Source: Oxalobacter paraformigenes
Lineage (GTDB): Bacteria > Pseudomonadota > Gammaproteobacteria > Burkholderiales > Burkholderiaceae_D
Reading direction: 5' to 3'
DNA: 64,000 bases
NCBI RefSeq assembly: GCF_000158475.2
Contig: NZ_KI392031.1
Span: 1,291,596-1,355,595, forward strand
Below, one piece after another: positions 53,065 to 62,481 of the stretch. The translations under genes and the position numbers were made by a program. The notes under the pieces are model-generated. The model searched no databases and was not told the origin of the DNA. It saw only the letters and a program-made list of their open reading frames with translations. Each line of letters begins with the position of its first letter. Within the stretch, counting starts at the first letter, position 1.

Positions 53065-53694
53065 ATGCGATCCTACATTTCCAAAACGGTCGGTACAGTT
53101 CTGCTTCTTTTTCTTCCCCTGTTTGCCGGAGCGACAGCGCTCGACCAGTTGAAAAACTTCTCGGCCAATGCGCATTCCGCCAGGGGAGAATTCAGTCAGG
53201 CACAAGTCAAATCCGGTGAAAAAGTCCGGTTCACCAATGCCGCTTCAGGAACTTTTCTTTTCTCACGCCCCGGAAAATTCATCTGGACTTACAAAAAACC
53301 CTATGAACAGGTATTGCAGGCTGACGGCACCCGGCTATACATGTACGACAAGGACCTGAATCAGGTCACTGTCAAGAAACTGGGCGACGCCCTGGGTTCC
53401 AGTCCCGCGGCCATCCTTTTCGGCAGCAACAATCTGGAAAAAAACTTCATGCTCAAAAATGCCGGCGCCCACAACGGTTATGAATGGGTTGAAGTCATCC
53501 CCAAAAAGAAAGACACCCCTTTCGAGAAAATCAACATCGGCATGAAAAACGGCATTCCGGAAGCGATGGAGCTGTATGATTCGCTGGGGCAACTCACACT
53601 GATCAAATTCACCCAATTCACGAAAAACCCGCCCGTCAATGCCGGCATGTTCAAATTCGTCGCGCCCAAAGGAGCGGATGTATTCGAGAACTGA
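53065..53694 (+). CDS. lolA: Outer-membrane lipoprotein carrier LolA
   Basis: LolA ferries lipoproteins across the periplasm from LolCDE to LolB. The start MRSYISKTVGTVLLLFLPLF gives a proper signal peptide with cleavage near AGATA; the longer frame from 52993 would overlap ftsK and hide it. The 209-residue protein has FSQAQVKSGEKVRFTNAASG, PGKFIWTYKKPYEQVLQADG and YMYDKDLNQVTVKKL, typical of the unclosed beta-barrel. The ftsK-lolA order is common in proteobacteria. Confidence 0.95.
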   Translation: MRSYISKTVGTVLLLFLPLFAGATALDQLKNFSANAHSARGEFSQAQVKSGEKVRFTNAASGTFLFSRPGKFIWTYKKPYEQVLQADGTRLYMYDKDLNQVTVKKLGDALGSSPAAILFGSNNLEKNFMLKNAGAHNGYEWVEVIPKKKDTPFEKINIGMKNGIPEAMELYDSLGQLTLIKFTQFTKNPPVNAGMFKFVAPKGADVFEN

Positions 53695-53725
53695 CCCTGT
53701 CTGTTCTTTCCGATCACGACATTCG

Positions 53726-53763
53726 ATGAAAACGAGCCGGTTTTTAAACCGGCTCGTTTTCAT
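53726..53763. terminator. Bidirectional terminator between lolA and ispF
   Basis: An 18-bp perfect inverted repeat (53726-53743 and 53746-53763) with AAAA on one flank and TTTT within the other lies between two convergent genes and can terminate both. Confidence 0.93.
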
Positions 53764-53783
53764 TCTGGCTGCCAAGTCACCTT

Positions 53784-54284
53784 TTACCGTCCTCCGTCAT
53801 TTCTGCAAAGCAAAACAGCTACCTCTGCGGCAATCCCTTCTTCCCTTCCCAGAAAACCGAGTTTCTCATTGGTTTTCGCCTTGATATTGACCTGCGAAAC
53901 AGCAACGCCCAGATCGGACGCCAGATTGGCCCTCATTGCATCGATATGCGGCGCCATTTTCGGGGCCTGTGCAATAATCGTCGCATCCAGATTCACGACA
54001 GCATACCCCTGCTCCGAGACGCGTTTCATGGCTTCCCTTAACAAGATGCGGGAATCCGCTCCAGCAAAACGTTCATCGGTGTCGGGAAAATGCCGGCCAA
54101 TATCGCCCAGACCGGCCGCCCCGAACAACGCGTCGGTCACCGCATGAAGCAATACATCCGCATCGGAATGCCCCAGCAATCCCCGGGAATGGGGGATTTC
54201 AACCCCCCCGATCACCAGTCTTCGCCCGGACACCAGCGCGTGGCAATCGTATCCCTGGCCGATTCTGAAAGGAAACGTGTTCAT
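53784..54284 (-). CDS. ispF: 2-C-methyl-D-erythritol 2,4-cyclodiphosphate synthase
   Basis: IspF closes the cyclic diphosphate in the MEP isoprenoid pathway. The start [20 protein letters not shown] follows an AGAAAAAAGACG spacer. The 166-residue protein has the zinc ligands in GYDCHAL (Asp and His), [18 protein letters not shown] and the FPDTDERF substrate loop, then [18 protein letters not shown]-like ending. It follows ispD by 18 bp, the usual order. Confidence 0.97.
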   Translation of the reverse strand: MNTFPFRIGQGYDCHALVSGRRLVIGGVEIPHSRGLLGHSDADVLLHAVTDALFGAAGLGDIGRHFPDTDERFAGADSRILLREAMKRVSEQGYAVVNLDATIIAQAPKMAPHIDAMRANLASDLGVAVSQVNIKAKTNEKLGFLGREEGIAAEVAVLLCRNDGGR

Positions 54285-54302
54285 CGTCTTTTTTCTCACT
54301 CG

Positions 54303-55028
54303 TTAAAAATCCCTGTCTGCCTTCAGGAACAGTTCCACCAGCGCCAGATCAGCCGGACGGGTGATTTTGGTATTGCGCAAATGCCCCTCCACCAGATGCG
54401 GAGTCAGGCTCATGGCTTCAACAGCGCCCGCTTCATCCGTGACATTCCCGCTCTTTTCAAGCGCTTCCCGCAAGATAGCGTAGCGGAACATTTGCGGCGT
54501 CTGCGCCAGCCAAAGGCCATCGCGTGAAACCGTTTCCAGCCCGTTATTTCCCTGTCTTTTGACCGTATCGACCACCGGCAAGGCCAGAAGCCCGCCTGTT
54601 TTATCATCCGCAACGGCGTGGATCAGACGCTGTATCAGTTCCGGCGTCAGTCCGGGACGCGCCGCATCGTGCACCAGTATCCAGTCGTCCGGCGCACATT
54701 CGCGAAACAGGACATGTAACCCATTTAACACCGTTTCCCTGCGGGTCACTCCTCCACAGCGAAGAAAGCGGACGCGCCCCGTATCCAGATCAGGCCAGGA
54801 AGCCAGAAAAGCGTCCAGCCATTCGTCTTCGTGACTGATCAGGACATAAATGCGTTCGATCTCGCTGCACTCGCCAAACGCTTCAAGCGCATACCGCAAT
54901 ACCGGCTTCCCCAGCAATTCCAGATACTGTTTCGGACAAGCCGCCCCCATTCGCGAGCCGACTCCCGCCGCGGGAATGAGGGCAAAAAAGCGGGGTGCAA
55001 TAGCGGATGTATTCGTCAAAGTGGTCAT
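54303..55028 (-). CDS. ispD: 2-C-methyl-D-erythritol 4-phosphate cytidylyltransferase
   Basis: IspD couples CTP to methylerythritol phosphate. The 241-residue protein has the nucleotide-binding loop FFALIPAAGVGSRMGAACPKQYL (about 14-36), a catalytic arginine and lysine in it, and VHDAARPGLTPELIQRLI near 119. The C-terminal segment ends VEGHLRNTKITRPADLALVE. It precedes ispF and is divergent from mfd. Confidence 0.97.
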   Translation of the reverse strand: MTTLTNTSAIAPRFFALIPAAGVGSRMGAACPKQYLELLGKPVLRYALEAFGECSEIERIYVLISHEDEWLDAFLASWPDLDTGRVRFLRCGGVTRRETVLNGLHVLFRECAPDDWILVHDAARPGLTPELIQRLIHAVADDKTGGLLALPVVDTVKRQGNNGLETVSRDGLWLAQTPQMFRYAILREALEKSGNVTDEAGAVEAMSLTPHLVEGHLRNTKITRPADLALVELFLKADRDF

Positions 55029-55162
55029 GAAACCTTCATCAAGGCAGGAAAACAGAATCGGCGCGACAGGGCATGATCGTTTATAATGTCATATTCGGTT
55101 TTCATATTGTAATCTGGAACAGGACGAATTGGCTTTTTGTCGATATCGTCTTTTTTGCATTG

Positions 55163-58100
55163 ATGCCCTTCGATCTCAAGAAATTTCTTCCCCGTCCCGG
55201 ACAACGCTTTGCCATGCCGCCCTTGCACGGCTCGGCCGACGCGCTCGTCCTGGCGAAAGCCGCGCACGAATTGAAATCCCGGCAGCAGATGCTGGTTGCC
55301 GTCGTTGCCAACGCCTCGGATGCCAGACGCCTTCTGGAAGAAATCCCCTGGTTTGACAGTGAAGGCGACGAACCGCTTCGCTGCCATCTGCTTCCTGACT
55401 GGGAAACACTGCCATACGATTCCTTTTCCCCGCATCAGGATCTGGTTTCCCAGCGGCTGGCAACCCTCTACGAAGTGCACAACGGGCGCTGCGATGTATT
55501 GCTCGTTCCGGCCTCCACCGCCCTTTTGCGGATTGCGCCCCCTTCGTTTCTGGCGGCCCATACTTTCTTTTTCAAAAAGGGAGAAACGCTTGACGAAGCG
55601 AAACTGAAAACCCAGCTGACGATTGCCGGATACAACCATGTCTCGCAGGTCATGTCGCCGGGCGAATATTCTGTCCGTGGCGGTTTGATCGACTTGTTTC
55701 CCATGGGGTCGAAACTGCCGTACCGGCTCGACCTGTTCGGCGACACCATCGAAACCATCCGGACATTCGACGCCGATACCCAGCGTTCGCTTTACCCGGT
55801 GAATGAAATCCGGATGCTTCCGGGTCGCGAATTTCCGATGGATGAACCATCCCGCGCCTATTTCAGAAGCCGCTGGCGTGAAGTATTCGAAGGCGATCCG
55901 ACCCTGTCCGTCATTTATCGCGACATTGCGAGTGGCATCGCTTCAGCCGGTATCGAATATTATCTCCCGCTTTTCTTTGAAGAAACCGCGACTCTCTTCC
56001 AGTATCTTCCGGAAAACGCCATTTTTGCCCTGATCGGCAACGTCAGCGAAGCCTTCCAGCGTTTCTGGGCCGATACCAGGTCGCGTTATGCCTTCCTGAA
56101 ATCCGACCGGGAACGCCCGCTTTTGCCTCCGGAAAAACTCTTTTTAAGCAGCGAAGACTTTTTCGTTCTGGCGCAGCCTTTCGGCCGCTGGGTCATCACT
56201 TCCGACGATGCGCCTTCCGAACTGTCTGCCCCGATTCCTGACGTGACCATCAACCGGCGTGCCGATGACCCGCTCTCCAATCTCAGAACCTATATCGAAC
56301 GGGCGGGAAAACGCGTGCTGATCTGTGCTGAATCGCCGGGACGCCGGGAAACGATGCAACAGCTTTTTAATGAATACGACTTCAAAGTCGCCCCCTGTAC
56401 CGGTTTTGCCGACTTCATCACCCATAGCGAAGACGTGATGTTTTGCGTGGCTCCGCTGCAAAAAGGGTTCGCACTCGGCTACGTCTTCGGCGATCTGGCG
56501 TTCATTACGGAAACGGAACTGTACGCCAATTCCGGACGCCGCAGCGTCCGGAAGCAAACCAATGCCGACTTCCACATCGAGTCCATCGTCCGCGATCTTT
56601 CCGAACTGAAAATCGGGGATCCGGTCGTGCATGCCCATCACGGCATCGGCCGTTACCGCGGACTGGTGACTGTCGATCTGGGCGAAGGAGAAACCGAATT
56701 CCTGCATTTGCAATACGCGCGCGAGACGAAACTCTATGTTCCGGTTTCCCAACTGCATGTGATTTCGCGGTATGCCGGCACTTCACCGGAAGACGCGCCA
56801 TTACATACTCTGGGATCGGGCCAGTGGGAAAAAGCCCGGCAAAAAGCGGCCCAGAAAATACATGACACGGCAGCCGAACTGCTGGATCTGTACGCGCGCC
56901 GCTCGATGCGCAAGGGATTTCCTTTCCCGCTGACGAAAAACGATTACGAGGCCTTTGCCGACAGTTTCGGATTTGAAGAAACCCCCGATCAGGCTGCCGC
57001 CATTTCCGCGGTCATGGAAGACATGACGTCCGAGAAACCGATGGATCGCCTGATCTGCGGCGACGTCGGATTCGGCAAAACCGAAGTCGCCCTTCGTGCG
57101 GCTTTCATCGCAGTCATGGGCGGAAAACAGGTCGCTCTGCTGGCCCCCACCACCCTGCTTGCCGAACAGCATGCCCAGACCTTCCGTGACCGTTTTGCCG
57201 ACTGGCCCGTCCGGATATCGGAGCTGTCCCGGTTCCGTACCCAGAAACAGGTCAACCAGACAATCCAGGGACTGGAAGACGGTTCCGTCGATATCGTCAT
57301 CGGAACCCACAAGCTGTTGTCCAAAGACGTTTCTTTCAAACGGCTTGGACTGGTCATTATCGACGAAGAACACCGGTTCGGCGTTCGCCAGAAAGAAGCC
57401 CTGAAAGCCATCCGCGCCGAAGTCGATGTTCTGACCCTGACGGCCACTCCCATCCCGAGAACACTCGGCATGGCGCTCGACGGCCTGCGCAGTTTTTCGA
57501 TTATCGCAACCGCCCCGCAAAAACGGCTGGCGATCAAAACGTTTGTCCGCTCGGAAAACGATTCCGTCATCCGGGAAGCCTGCCTGCGCGAACTCAAGCG
57601 CGGCGGCCAGGTCTATTTCCTCCATAATGAGGTCGAAACCATCGAAAACCGCCGCGTCATGCTTGAAAACCTGCTGCCCGAAGCGCGAATCGGCGTAGCG
57701 CACGGCCAGATGCACGAACGGGATCTGGAAAAAGTCATGCGCGACTTCGTGGCGCACCGGTACAACATCCTGCTGTGCACAACCATCATCGAAACCGGTA
57801 TCGACGTTCCGAATGCCAATACGATGGTCATGCACCGTGCCGACAAATTCGGTCTGGCCCAGCTTCACCAGTTAAGAGGCCGCATCGGCCGCTCCCATCA
57901 TCAGGCCTATGCCTACCTGCTGGTCAACGATATACAAACCCTGTCGAAACAGGCCCAGCGGCGGCTGGAAGCGATCCGGCAAATGGAAGAACTGGGCAGC
58001 GGCTTTTTCCTGGCCATGCACGATCTGGAAATCCGCGGGGCCGGCGAAGTGCTGGGCGAAGAACAGTCCGGCGAAATGGTCGAAATCGGCTTCCAGATGT

Positions 58101-58615
58101 ATTCGGACATGCTGAAAGAAGCGGTACGCGCCATGAAAAAAGGCGAACAGCCCGATTACGACGCGCCTTTCACAACCACCACGGAAATCAATTTGCACAC
58201 GCCGGCACTGTTGCCCGGCGACTATTGCCCCGGTGTCAATGAACGCCTGTCCCTGTACAAACGTTTCGCCAGCGCCGAAACGCAGGAAGAAGTCAACGAT
58301 TTGCAAGAAGAGTTGATTGACCGGTTCGGCAAACTGCCGGAAGCGGCACAAGCTCTGGTCGAAACGCACCGGCTCCGTTTACTGGCGAAACATGTGGGCA
58401 TTGTCAAAATCGACGCCCATACGGAAGCAGCCGTCCTGCAGTTTTTGCCGAACCCTCCCATTGACGCCATACGGATTATCGAACTGATCCAGAAAAACAA
58501 AAACATCCGCTTAAACGGTCCTGAAAAACTGCGTGTTACGGCAAAAATGCCGAATCTGGACGCGCGCGTGGCTCAAATCAAGGCGACTATCCGTTCCCTG
58601 ACAATGAAAAAATAA
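55163..58615 (+). CDS. mfd: Transcription-repair coupling factor Mfd
   Basis: Mfd removes stalled RNA polymerase at DNA lesions and recruits UvrA. The start MPFDLKKFLPRPGQRFAMPP is chosen over an upstream in-frame ATG at 55073 with non-conserved residues. The 1150-residue protein has a UvrB-like N-terminal region with LPDWETLPYDSFSP. An RNA-polymerase-binding domain near 480-560 follows (GDPVVHAHHGIGRYRGL). The RecG-like motor has Walker A CGDVGFGKTEVALRAAF near 630, DEEHRFGVRQKE, and TATPIPRTLGMAL. A C-terminal D7 domain completes it. It is full length. Confidence 0.98.
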   Translation: MPFDLKKFLPRPGQRFAMPPLHGSADALVLAKAAHELKSRQQMLVAVVANASDARRLLEEIPWFDSEGDEPLRCHLLPDWETLPYDSFSPHQDLVSQRLATLYEVHNGRCDVLLVPASTALLRIAPPSFLAAHTFFFKKGETLDEAKLKTQLTIAGYNHVSQVMSPGEYSVRGGLIDLFPMGSKLPYRLDLFGDTIETIRTFDADTQRSLYPVNEIRMLPGREFPMDEPSRAYFRSRWREVFEGDPTLSVIYRDIASGIASAGIEYYLPLFFEETATLFQYLPENAIFALIGNVSEAFQRFWADTRSRYAFLKSDRERPLLPPEKLFLSSEDFFVLAQPFGRWVITSDDAPSELSAPIPDVTINRRADDPLSNLRTYIERAGKRVLICAESPGRRETMQQLFNEYDFKVAPCTGFADFITHSEDVMFCVAPLQKGFALGYVFGDLAFITETELYANSGRRSVRKQTNADFHIESIVRDLSELKIGDPVVHAHHGIGRYRGLVTVDLGEGETEFLHLQYARETKLYVPVSQLHVISRYAGTSPEDAPLHTLGSGQWEKARQKAAQKIHDTAAELLDLYARRSMRKGFPFPLTKNDYEAFADSFGFEETPDQAAAISAVMEDMTSEKPMDRLICGDVGFGKTEVALRAAFIAVMGGKQVALLAPTTLLAEQHAQTFRDRFADWPVRISELSRFRTQKQVNQTIQGLEDGSVDIVIGTHKLLSKDVSFKRLGLVIIDEEHRFGVRQKEALKAIRAEVDVLTLTATPIPRTLGMALDGLRSFSIIATAPQKRLAIKTFVRSENDSVIREACLRELKRGGQVYFLHNEVETIENRRVMLENLLPEARIGVAHGQMHERDLEKVMRDFVAHRYNILLCTTIIETGIDVPNANTMVMHRADKFGLAQLHQLRGRIGRSHHQAYAYLLVNDIQTLSKQAQRRLEAIRQMEELGSGFFLAMHDLEIRGAGEVLGEEQSGEMVEIGFQMYSDMLKEAVRAMKKGEQPDYDAPFTTTTEINLHTPALLPGDYCPGVNERLSLYKRFASAETQEEVNDLQEELIDRFGKLPEAAQALVETHRLRLLAKHVGIVKIDAHTEAAVLQFLPNPPIDAIRIIELIQKNKNIRLNGPEKLRVTAKMPNLDARVAQIKATIRSLTMKK

Positions 58616-58624
58616 ACCGGACGG

Positions 58625-58867
58625 TCAGTCCTCGGCTTTTTGTTGCCCGTAAATCACCCGTTCATTCAGAAGCTTGTGCGCAAGCGCCCTAGCTTCATCC
58701 AGCGCATCGTCCACATTGTCGCTATCGACCGGAACACAAAACTGCTCGATCTGATCCTCGCCATGCTGCCTGAGGAAAACGATGCCCTTGTATTGCCGGT
58801 TGTCCCAATCGATCACGGCAACCCGGGCAATATAGTCGCCTTTGCGGTATTCCATTTCACTCATCAT
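58625..58867 (-). CDS. Small conserved-looking hypothetical protein
   Basis: The start (ATG 58867, MMSEMEYRKGDYIARVAVID) sits 6 bp after a GGGGAG ribosome site; a longer frame from 59008 reads unlike a protein. The 80-residue product is acidic and soluble, with YKGIVFLRQHGEDQIEQFCV followed by a helical end rich in Asp, Ala and Leu. I do not recognise the family. It converges with mfd (9 bp between the ends) and is divergent from the stress-protein gene, whose promoter region it borders. Confidence 0.65.
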   Translation of the reverse strand: MMSEMEYRKGDYIARVAVIDWDNRQYKGIVFLRQHGEDQIEQFCVPVDSDNVDDALDEARALAHKLLNERVIYGQQKAED

Positions 58868-59035
58868 GTTCTTCTCCCCAAATAAGGCTGTGACACGCTC
58901 ATTCCGCATAAATTCAGCTACCCCTGGCTGAATCCTGTTTGGCGGCACGCCCTTTTTATCTGAATCAAACGGAATGCCGTTTTTCCCATAAATATCAAAA
59001 TAAGACACAAAAATCGCTGTTTTAATAGATGAACC

Positions 59036-59063
59036 GGAACTTGAAAAAAACAGTTCAATCAGA
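59036..59063 (+). promoter_or_regulatory. Candidate sigma-E-type promoter of the stress-protein gene
   Basis: GGAACTT (59036-59042), a 16-bp spacer and TCAGA (59059-59063) match the extracytoplasmic-stress (RpoE) consensus GGAACTT-N15-17-TCnnA. Transcription would start near 59070, about 37 bp before the ATG, which has AAGGAAC as its ribosome site. Confidence 0.6.
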
Positions 59064-59106
59064 GCTTTACCGGGAAACGAGAAACTTCTTTTAAGGAACC
59101 TGAAAC

Positions 59107-60168
59107 ATGCAAAACAAAGTCGTCGTGGTTTACCGAAATGACGAAGTCGCCCGCGCTGCCGCCAATGAATTGCTGGAAGACGGTTTTTCGCCTGACCAGA
59201 TTTATATCAGTTCAGACGACGATGTCAGACAGGTCAGAAAATATGACCAGATCGGAGAAAGCCGTCTGTTTCCCCAGCTTGGAGGCGATCTTGGCGATTT
59301 TTACCGTTCGGTCATTGGTGTGGACGGTATGCTGGAATCGGCCGAGTTTTATACCCATGCCTTGAAAGACGGTCATGTCATCGTTTCGGTCGAAACCGAT
59401 TCGTATGAAAAGGCGAAAGAAGCCGCCAAAACGATGAATCATTTCGAAACGCTCGGAATCGGCGATTTTTCAACCGTTTCGGATTCCATCTCTAATGAAA
59501 GAAAAAACACCGACACGTATGAAGTGGCAGGAACCGGAGTTCTTATTTTCAGAAATTATCATTCACAGGGGAATCAAATGGATATGAACAATACTCAGAA
59601 CAGCTCGTCCGACTTCAACAAGAAAGTCAACCAGACAGCGGCAAGCGCCAGGGATTCGATAGAAAACGGTGCGGAAAGCACCAAGGAAGCGATGAAAAGC
59701 GCCGCCGAAAAAACCAAGGACACCGTTAAGGATGCAGCCGACGCGACATCCAACGCCATGGAAAAAGCCGTGGACAAAACTTCTGACGCTCTGAAAAAAG
59801 CGGGTGAATCGGTCAAGGAAATGTTCGGAAAAGACGATCACACGACTGAAGCAAAAAACGCTTCCGGTTATTGCTCGTACGATGAGATCGGTGAAGAAGC
59901 GTTTAAAAATCACTGGAAAATCAGTTATTTTTCCTCCGGCGGCAAATATGACGACTGCCAGCCCGCCTATCAGTATGGCGTCCAGTTGGCGGAAAACGAA
60001 AAGAAACACCTGAACCGCTCATGGGAAGAAGTAGAACCATCCGCCCATGCCGCCTGGGAACTTTACAATCGGGATTCCGAACAGTCCTGGGAGAAAAACA
60101 AGGAAGCCATCAAATTCGGCTGGGACTATGTCATGCAAAACCATAAACCCAATAACAGTTTCTTCTGA
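59107..60168 (+). CDS. Three-part stress protein: YflT-like domain, LEA-like repeats, C-terminal orphan domain
   Basis: The 353-residue protein starts MQNKVVVVYRNDEVARAAAN. Residues 1-110 resemble the heat-induced YflT/general stress protein 17M domain (EDGFSPDQIYISSDD, SAEFYTHALKDGHVIVSVE). Residues about 175-250 are highly charged, amphipathic repeats of roughly 11 residues (STKEAMKSAAEKTKDTVKDA, then KAVDKTSDALKKAGESVKEM), as in LEA desiccation proteins. The last 85 residues (YDDCQPAYQYGVQLAENEKK, NRSWEEVEPSAHAAWELYNR, FGWDYV) form a separate tail seen in bacterial stress proteins but unnamed to my knowledge. No signal peptide. A sigma-E-like promoter precedes it and a terminator follows. 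The role in envelope or drying stress is inferred. Confidence 0.78.
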   Translation: MQNKVVVVYRNDEVARAAANELLEDGFSPDQIYISSDDDVRQVRKYDQIGESRLFPQLGGDLGDFYRSVIGVDGMLESAEFYTHALKDGHVIVSVETDSYEKAKEAAKTMNHFETLGIGDFSTVSDSISNERKNTDTYEVAGTGVLIFRNYHSQGNQMDMNNTQNSSSDFNKKVNQTAASARDSIENGAESTKEAMKSAAEKTKDTVKDAADATSNAMEKAVDKTSDALKKAGESVKEMFGKDDHTTEAKNASGYCSYDEIGEEAFKNHWKISYFSSGGKYDDCQPAYQYGVQLAENEKKHLNRSWEEVEPSAHAAWELYNRDSEQSWEKNKEAIKFGWDYVMQNHKPNNSFF

Positions 60169-60187
60169 CCCCGGAAAAACAAACCCG

Positions 60188-60217
60188 AAAAGCATGTCCT
60201 TTAGGACATGCTTTTTT
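60188..60217. terminator. Terminator after the stress-protein gene
   Basis: A perfect 12-bp stem (60188-60199, 60204-60215) with the loop TTTA is followed by a T run. An A run on the left makes it usable for the convergent marC gene also. Confidence 0.92.
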
Positions 60218-60288
60218 ATTCAATCTTTTGTCTGTTTACAGGCCAAATCAACCTGTTACGGAAACCAAGGATTATCGCCCGCTTCCAT

Positions 60289-60912
60289 TTAACTGGACAA
60301 GCCCGGGAAAACATGCCGGAAACCGGTTGCCATCATTTCCACGGATATGGCCGTCAACAAAAATCCGGCAAGCCGTTCGATGACTTTTATTGCCGAAGGC
60401 GTCAGAATCCGGCCACCCCGGCCGACGAATCGGAAACATAACCAGGTTGCGGCACCTACCACCACCGGCGGCAAAATCACGGAAAGCAAATCCTCTGCCT
60501 GCGTGATTTGCGACGTCGCCATGACATAAGAAAGGGCTGCCGGCCCTGCCAGCAAGGGAATGCCCAATGGCACAATGGAAGGGCCCGATGCCGCTTCTTC
60601 CGTTTCGCGAGGCGTATATTTGATCGTTTCTTCCTTGGCAATCACCATCGCCAGGGAAACGATGAACATGATGGCGCCGCCACCGATCTGGATCGAGGCC
60701 AGCGAAACACCCATGAAATCAAGCAGATGCAATCCGAAAAGACCGCCGATCAAAAGCGACAGGGCGACCGTTATACCGAGCTGGCGACTGTATTTATCCT
60801 TGAAACCGGTATCAAGTCCTGCCGTTGCACAAATGAACAGTGGAATGGCCATCAACGGATCGACAAGCGCCAGAAGCGTCAGCGTTTTCTTGATGAGGAA
60901 ACCCCAATGCAT
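60289..60912 (-). CDS. MarC family integral membrane protein
   Basis: The start MHWGFLIKKTLTLLALVDPL follows GGGGC at a good spacing; an upstream in-frame start at 60978 is less likely. The 207-residue protein has six hydrophobic segments and the UPF0056/MarC motifs LLALVDPLMAIPLFI, IQIGGGAIMFIVSLAMV and SIVPLGIPLLAGPAALSYVM. The family was once linked to multiple-antibiotic resistance, which was later not supported; its real function is unknown. Convergent with the stress-protein gene. Confidence 0.92.
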   Translation of the reverse strand: MHWGFLIKKTLTLLALVDPLMAIPLFICATAGLDTGFKDKYSRQLGITVALSLLIGGLFGLHLLDFMGVSLASIQIGGGAIMFIVSLAMVIAKEETIKYTPRETEEAASGPSIVPLGIPLLAGPAALSYVMATSQITQAEDLLSVILPPVVVGAATWLCFRFVGRGGRILTPSAIKVIERLAGFLLTAISVEMMATGFRHVFPGLSS

Positions 60913-61068
60913 AAGCTGCCCCGTAAATGCAGTACACGCCAATACGATATGCCGCTTAAATATCGGGACTTTGTCCAATCAGGGTATGGTCCTGGAGTAT
61001 GCCTGAGCGAAATCAAACATTGTTTTTTTTCAGAATAAGAACAGAAAACGGTACTGGAAAATCCGATC

Positions 61069-61542
61069 TCACGCTCCTTCTTTTTTATAGCCGGGTATGA
61101 GCGAGAGCATTTTCCGCATCGGCAGGCTTTTCATCAATTCGAAAACATTCAGTTCCATCGCGTCAAGCGTGTTTTTCAGCAATAGTCCCAATTCCGTATC
61201 GCCCTCCATCACGAGACGACGGCTGAAAAAAAGCGTATCCGGATCTTCTTCCCGTCTGGAAAGCCGGTAAAAATCGTAGGCACTGGCAGAAATGGTCACA
61301 TCAGGTTCCACATGATGCCATCCAGAAACGAATCCGCCTTTCGTCCAGACGAAATCGAAATCAAGCCTTGCATCGGTAATAGTCAGGCGCAACTGCTTTC
61401 CGGCAATGGCGCTCCGGACATCTTCCGGCAAGCGATGCTTCAAAATGGCGTTCAGTGCCGAAACGAACAAAAGCGAACCGGGCCAGGACGGCAGACAAGC
61501 CATCAATTGACCGATCGGTTGCGGAATACGGTAACGGTTCAT
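61069..61542 (-). CDS. ubiT: Ubiquinone anaerobic biosynthesis accessory factor UbiT (SCP2 domain)
   Basis: UbiT is an SCP2 lipid-carrier protein needed for oxygen-independent ubiquinone synthesis in E. coli (formerly YhbT). The start MNRYRIPQPIGQLMACLPSW follows AGGGA. The 157-residue protein has the SCP2 core RLDFDFVWTKGG, then EPDVTISASAYDFYRLSRRE, then DTLFFSRRLVMEGDTELGLL, the conserved final segment. It is the third gene of ubiU-ubiV-ubiT, 32 bp after ubiV. The grouping supports the role strongly. Confidence 0.93.
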   Translation of the reverse strand: MNRYRIPQPIGQLMACLPSWPGSLLFVSALNAILKHRLPEDVRSAIAGKQLRLTITDARLDFDFVWTKGGFVSGWHHVEPDVTISASAYDFYRLSRREEDPDTLFFSRRLVMEGDTELGLLLKNTLDAMELNVFELMKSLPMRKMLSLIPGYKKEGA

Positions 61543-61574
61543 TTTTTCCCTCGTCCTCCGATATAGGGATACAG

Positions 61575-62459
61575 TCAATGCCATTCCATGCCGGACTTGC
61601 CATGCCAGTAGCCATTACAGGGGTTGTCGGGCATCAGGCTTTCCATTTCCCGCAGGCCATCCGCTCCGGACAGTTTTCCATCCAGAACATTCCGGAAAAG
61701 CCGGACGATGTCACCAGTATGTTCCGATTGAGGCGAAATTCTCAACACATCGATTTGGAGTGTCTGCATAAGCGGGAGTTCGGTAATGAGATTATAAACT
61801 TTTGCCGACTGGGTCTGAATCCCGTTGAAAACCAGAAAAGACTGTTCTTCCCGCGTCCTGACTTTCAGGCCATCGGGATAATCCAGACATCGGAAATGGC
61901 AGGCGTCTTTCTGCAGATTGTGATAACGCGCCGTGAAACAGCGTGCCGAAAAAGCCAGCGGCAACCTGCCGTAAACAAACACTTCCGTCTGCAGGGTTTC
62001 CGGAAGCGATTTCTGCATCAGTTCCAGATCGTCCCGGCTCATCTCCAGAGGCATGACCCATCTGACAGCGCCAAGATCGGCCATGAAACGCAGGGAAGCA
62101 GGATTGTAAAGATTCAAGTGCGCTCCCGCAACGAACGAAAAACGGTTTTCCAGAACGCTTACGGCCCCCATATCGTTGGCCTCGACCCGGTACCGGCCAT
62201 TTTCGGCAATCCCGTGCATGCCCTGCAAATGCGCGCCTGATTCCAGCAGAACCTGGGTGGACAAGACCACTTCTTTTCCCGCGCCGGAAAGCGACGCAGC
62301 GATGGACAGCCAGTCTTCCTCGCGCATTTCGTGCCGCCGCGCGCAAACCGTTTCTCCCAGATAAACGATTTCCACCGGCATATCGGCCACTTCCCCGTAA
62401 AACCGCACTATCTTGTCTTTCGGCCAGTAATACTGCACAGGGCCCAGCGCCAGTTTCAA
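61575..62459 (-). CDS. ubiV: O2-independent ubiquinone hydroxylation protein UbiV
   Basis: UbiV and UbiU form a [4Fe-4S] heterodimer of the peptidase U32 family that hydroxylates the ubiquinone ring without oxygen. The likely start is a TTG at 62459 with AAGGA 8-12 bp before, giving KLALGPVQYYWPKDKIVRFY at the N-terminus, as in E. coli YhbV. The 294-residue product contains ADMPVEIVYLGETVCARR. The cysteine set RCFTARYHNLQKDACHFRC follows (about 170-190), completing the four cluster ligands. It lies 22 bp after ubiU. Confidence 0.93.
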   Translation of the reverse strand: MKLALGPVQYYWPKDKIVRFYGEVADMPVEIVYLGETVCARRHEMREEDWLSIAASLSGAGKEVVLSTQVLLESGAHLQGMHGIAENGRYRVEANDMGAVSVLENRFSFVAGAHLNLYNPASLRFMADLGAVRWVMPLEMSRDDLELMQKSLPETLQTEVFVYGRLPLAFSARCFTARYHNLQKDACHFRCLDYPDGLKVRTREEQSFLVFNGIQTQSAKVYNLITELPLMQTLQIDVLRISPQSEHTGDIVRLFRNVLDGKLSGADGLREMESLMPDNPCNGYWHGKSGMEWH

Positions 62460-62481
62460 AGTCTCATCCTTTCCTGTTCGT

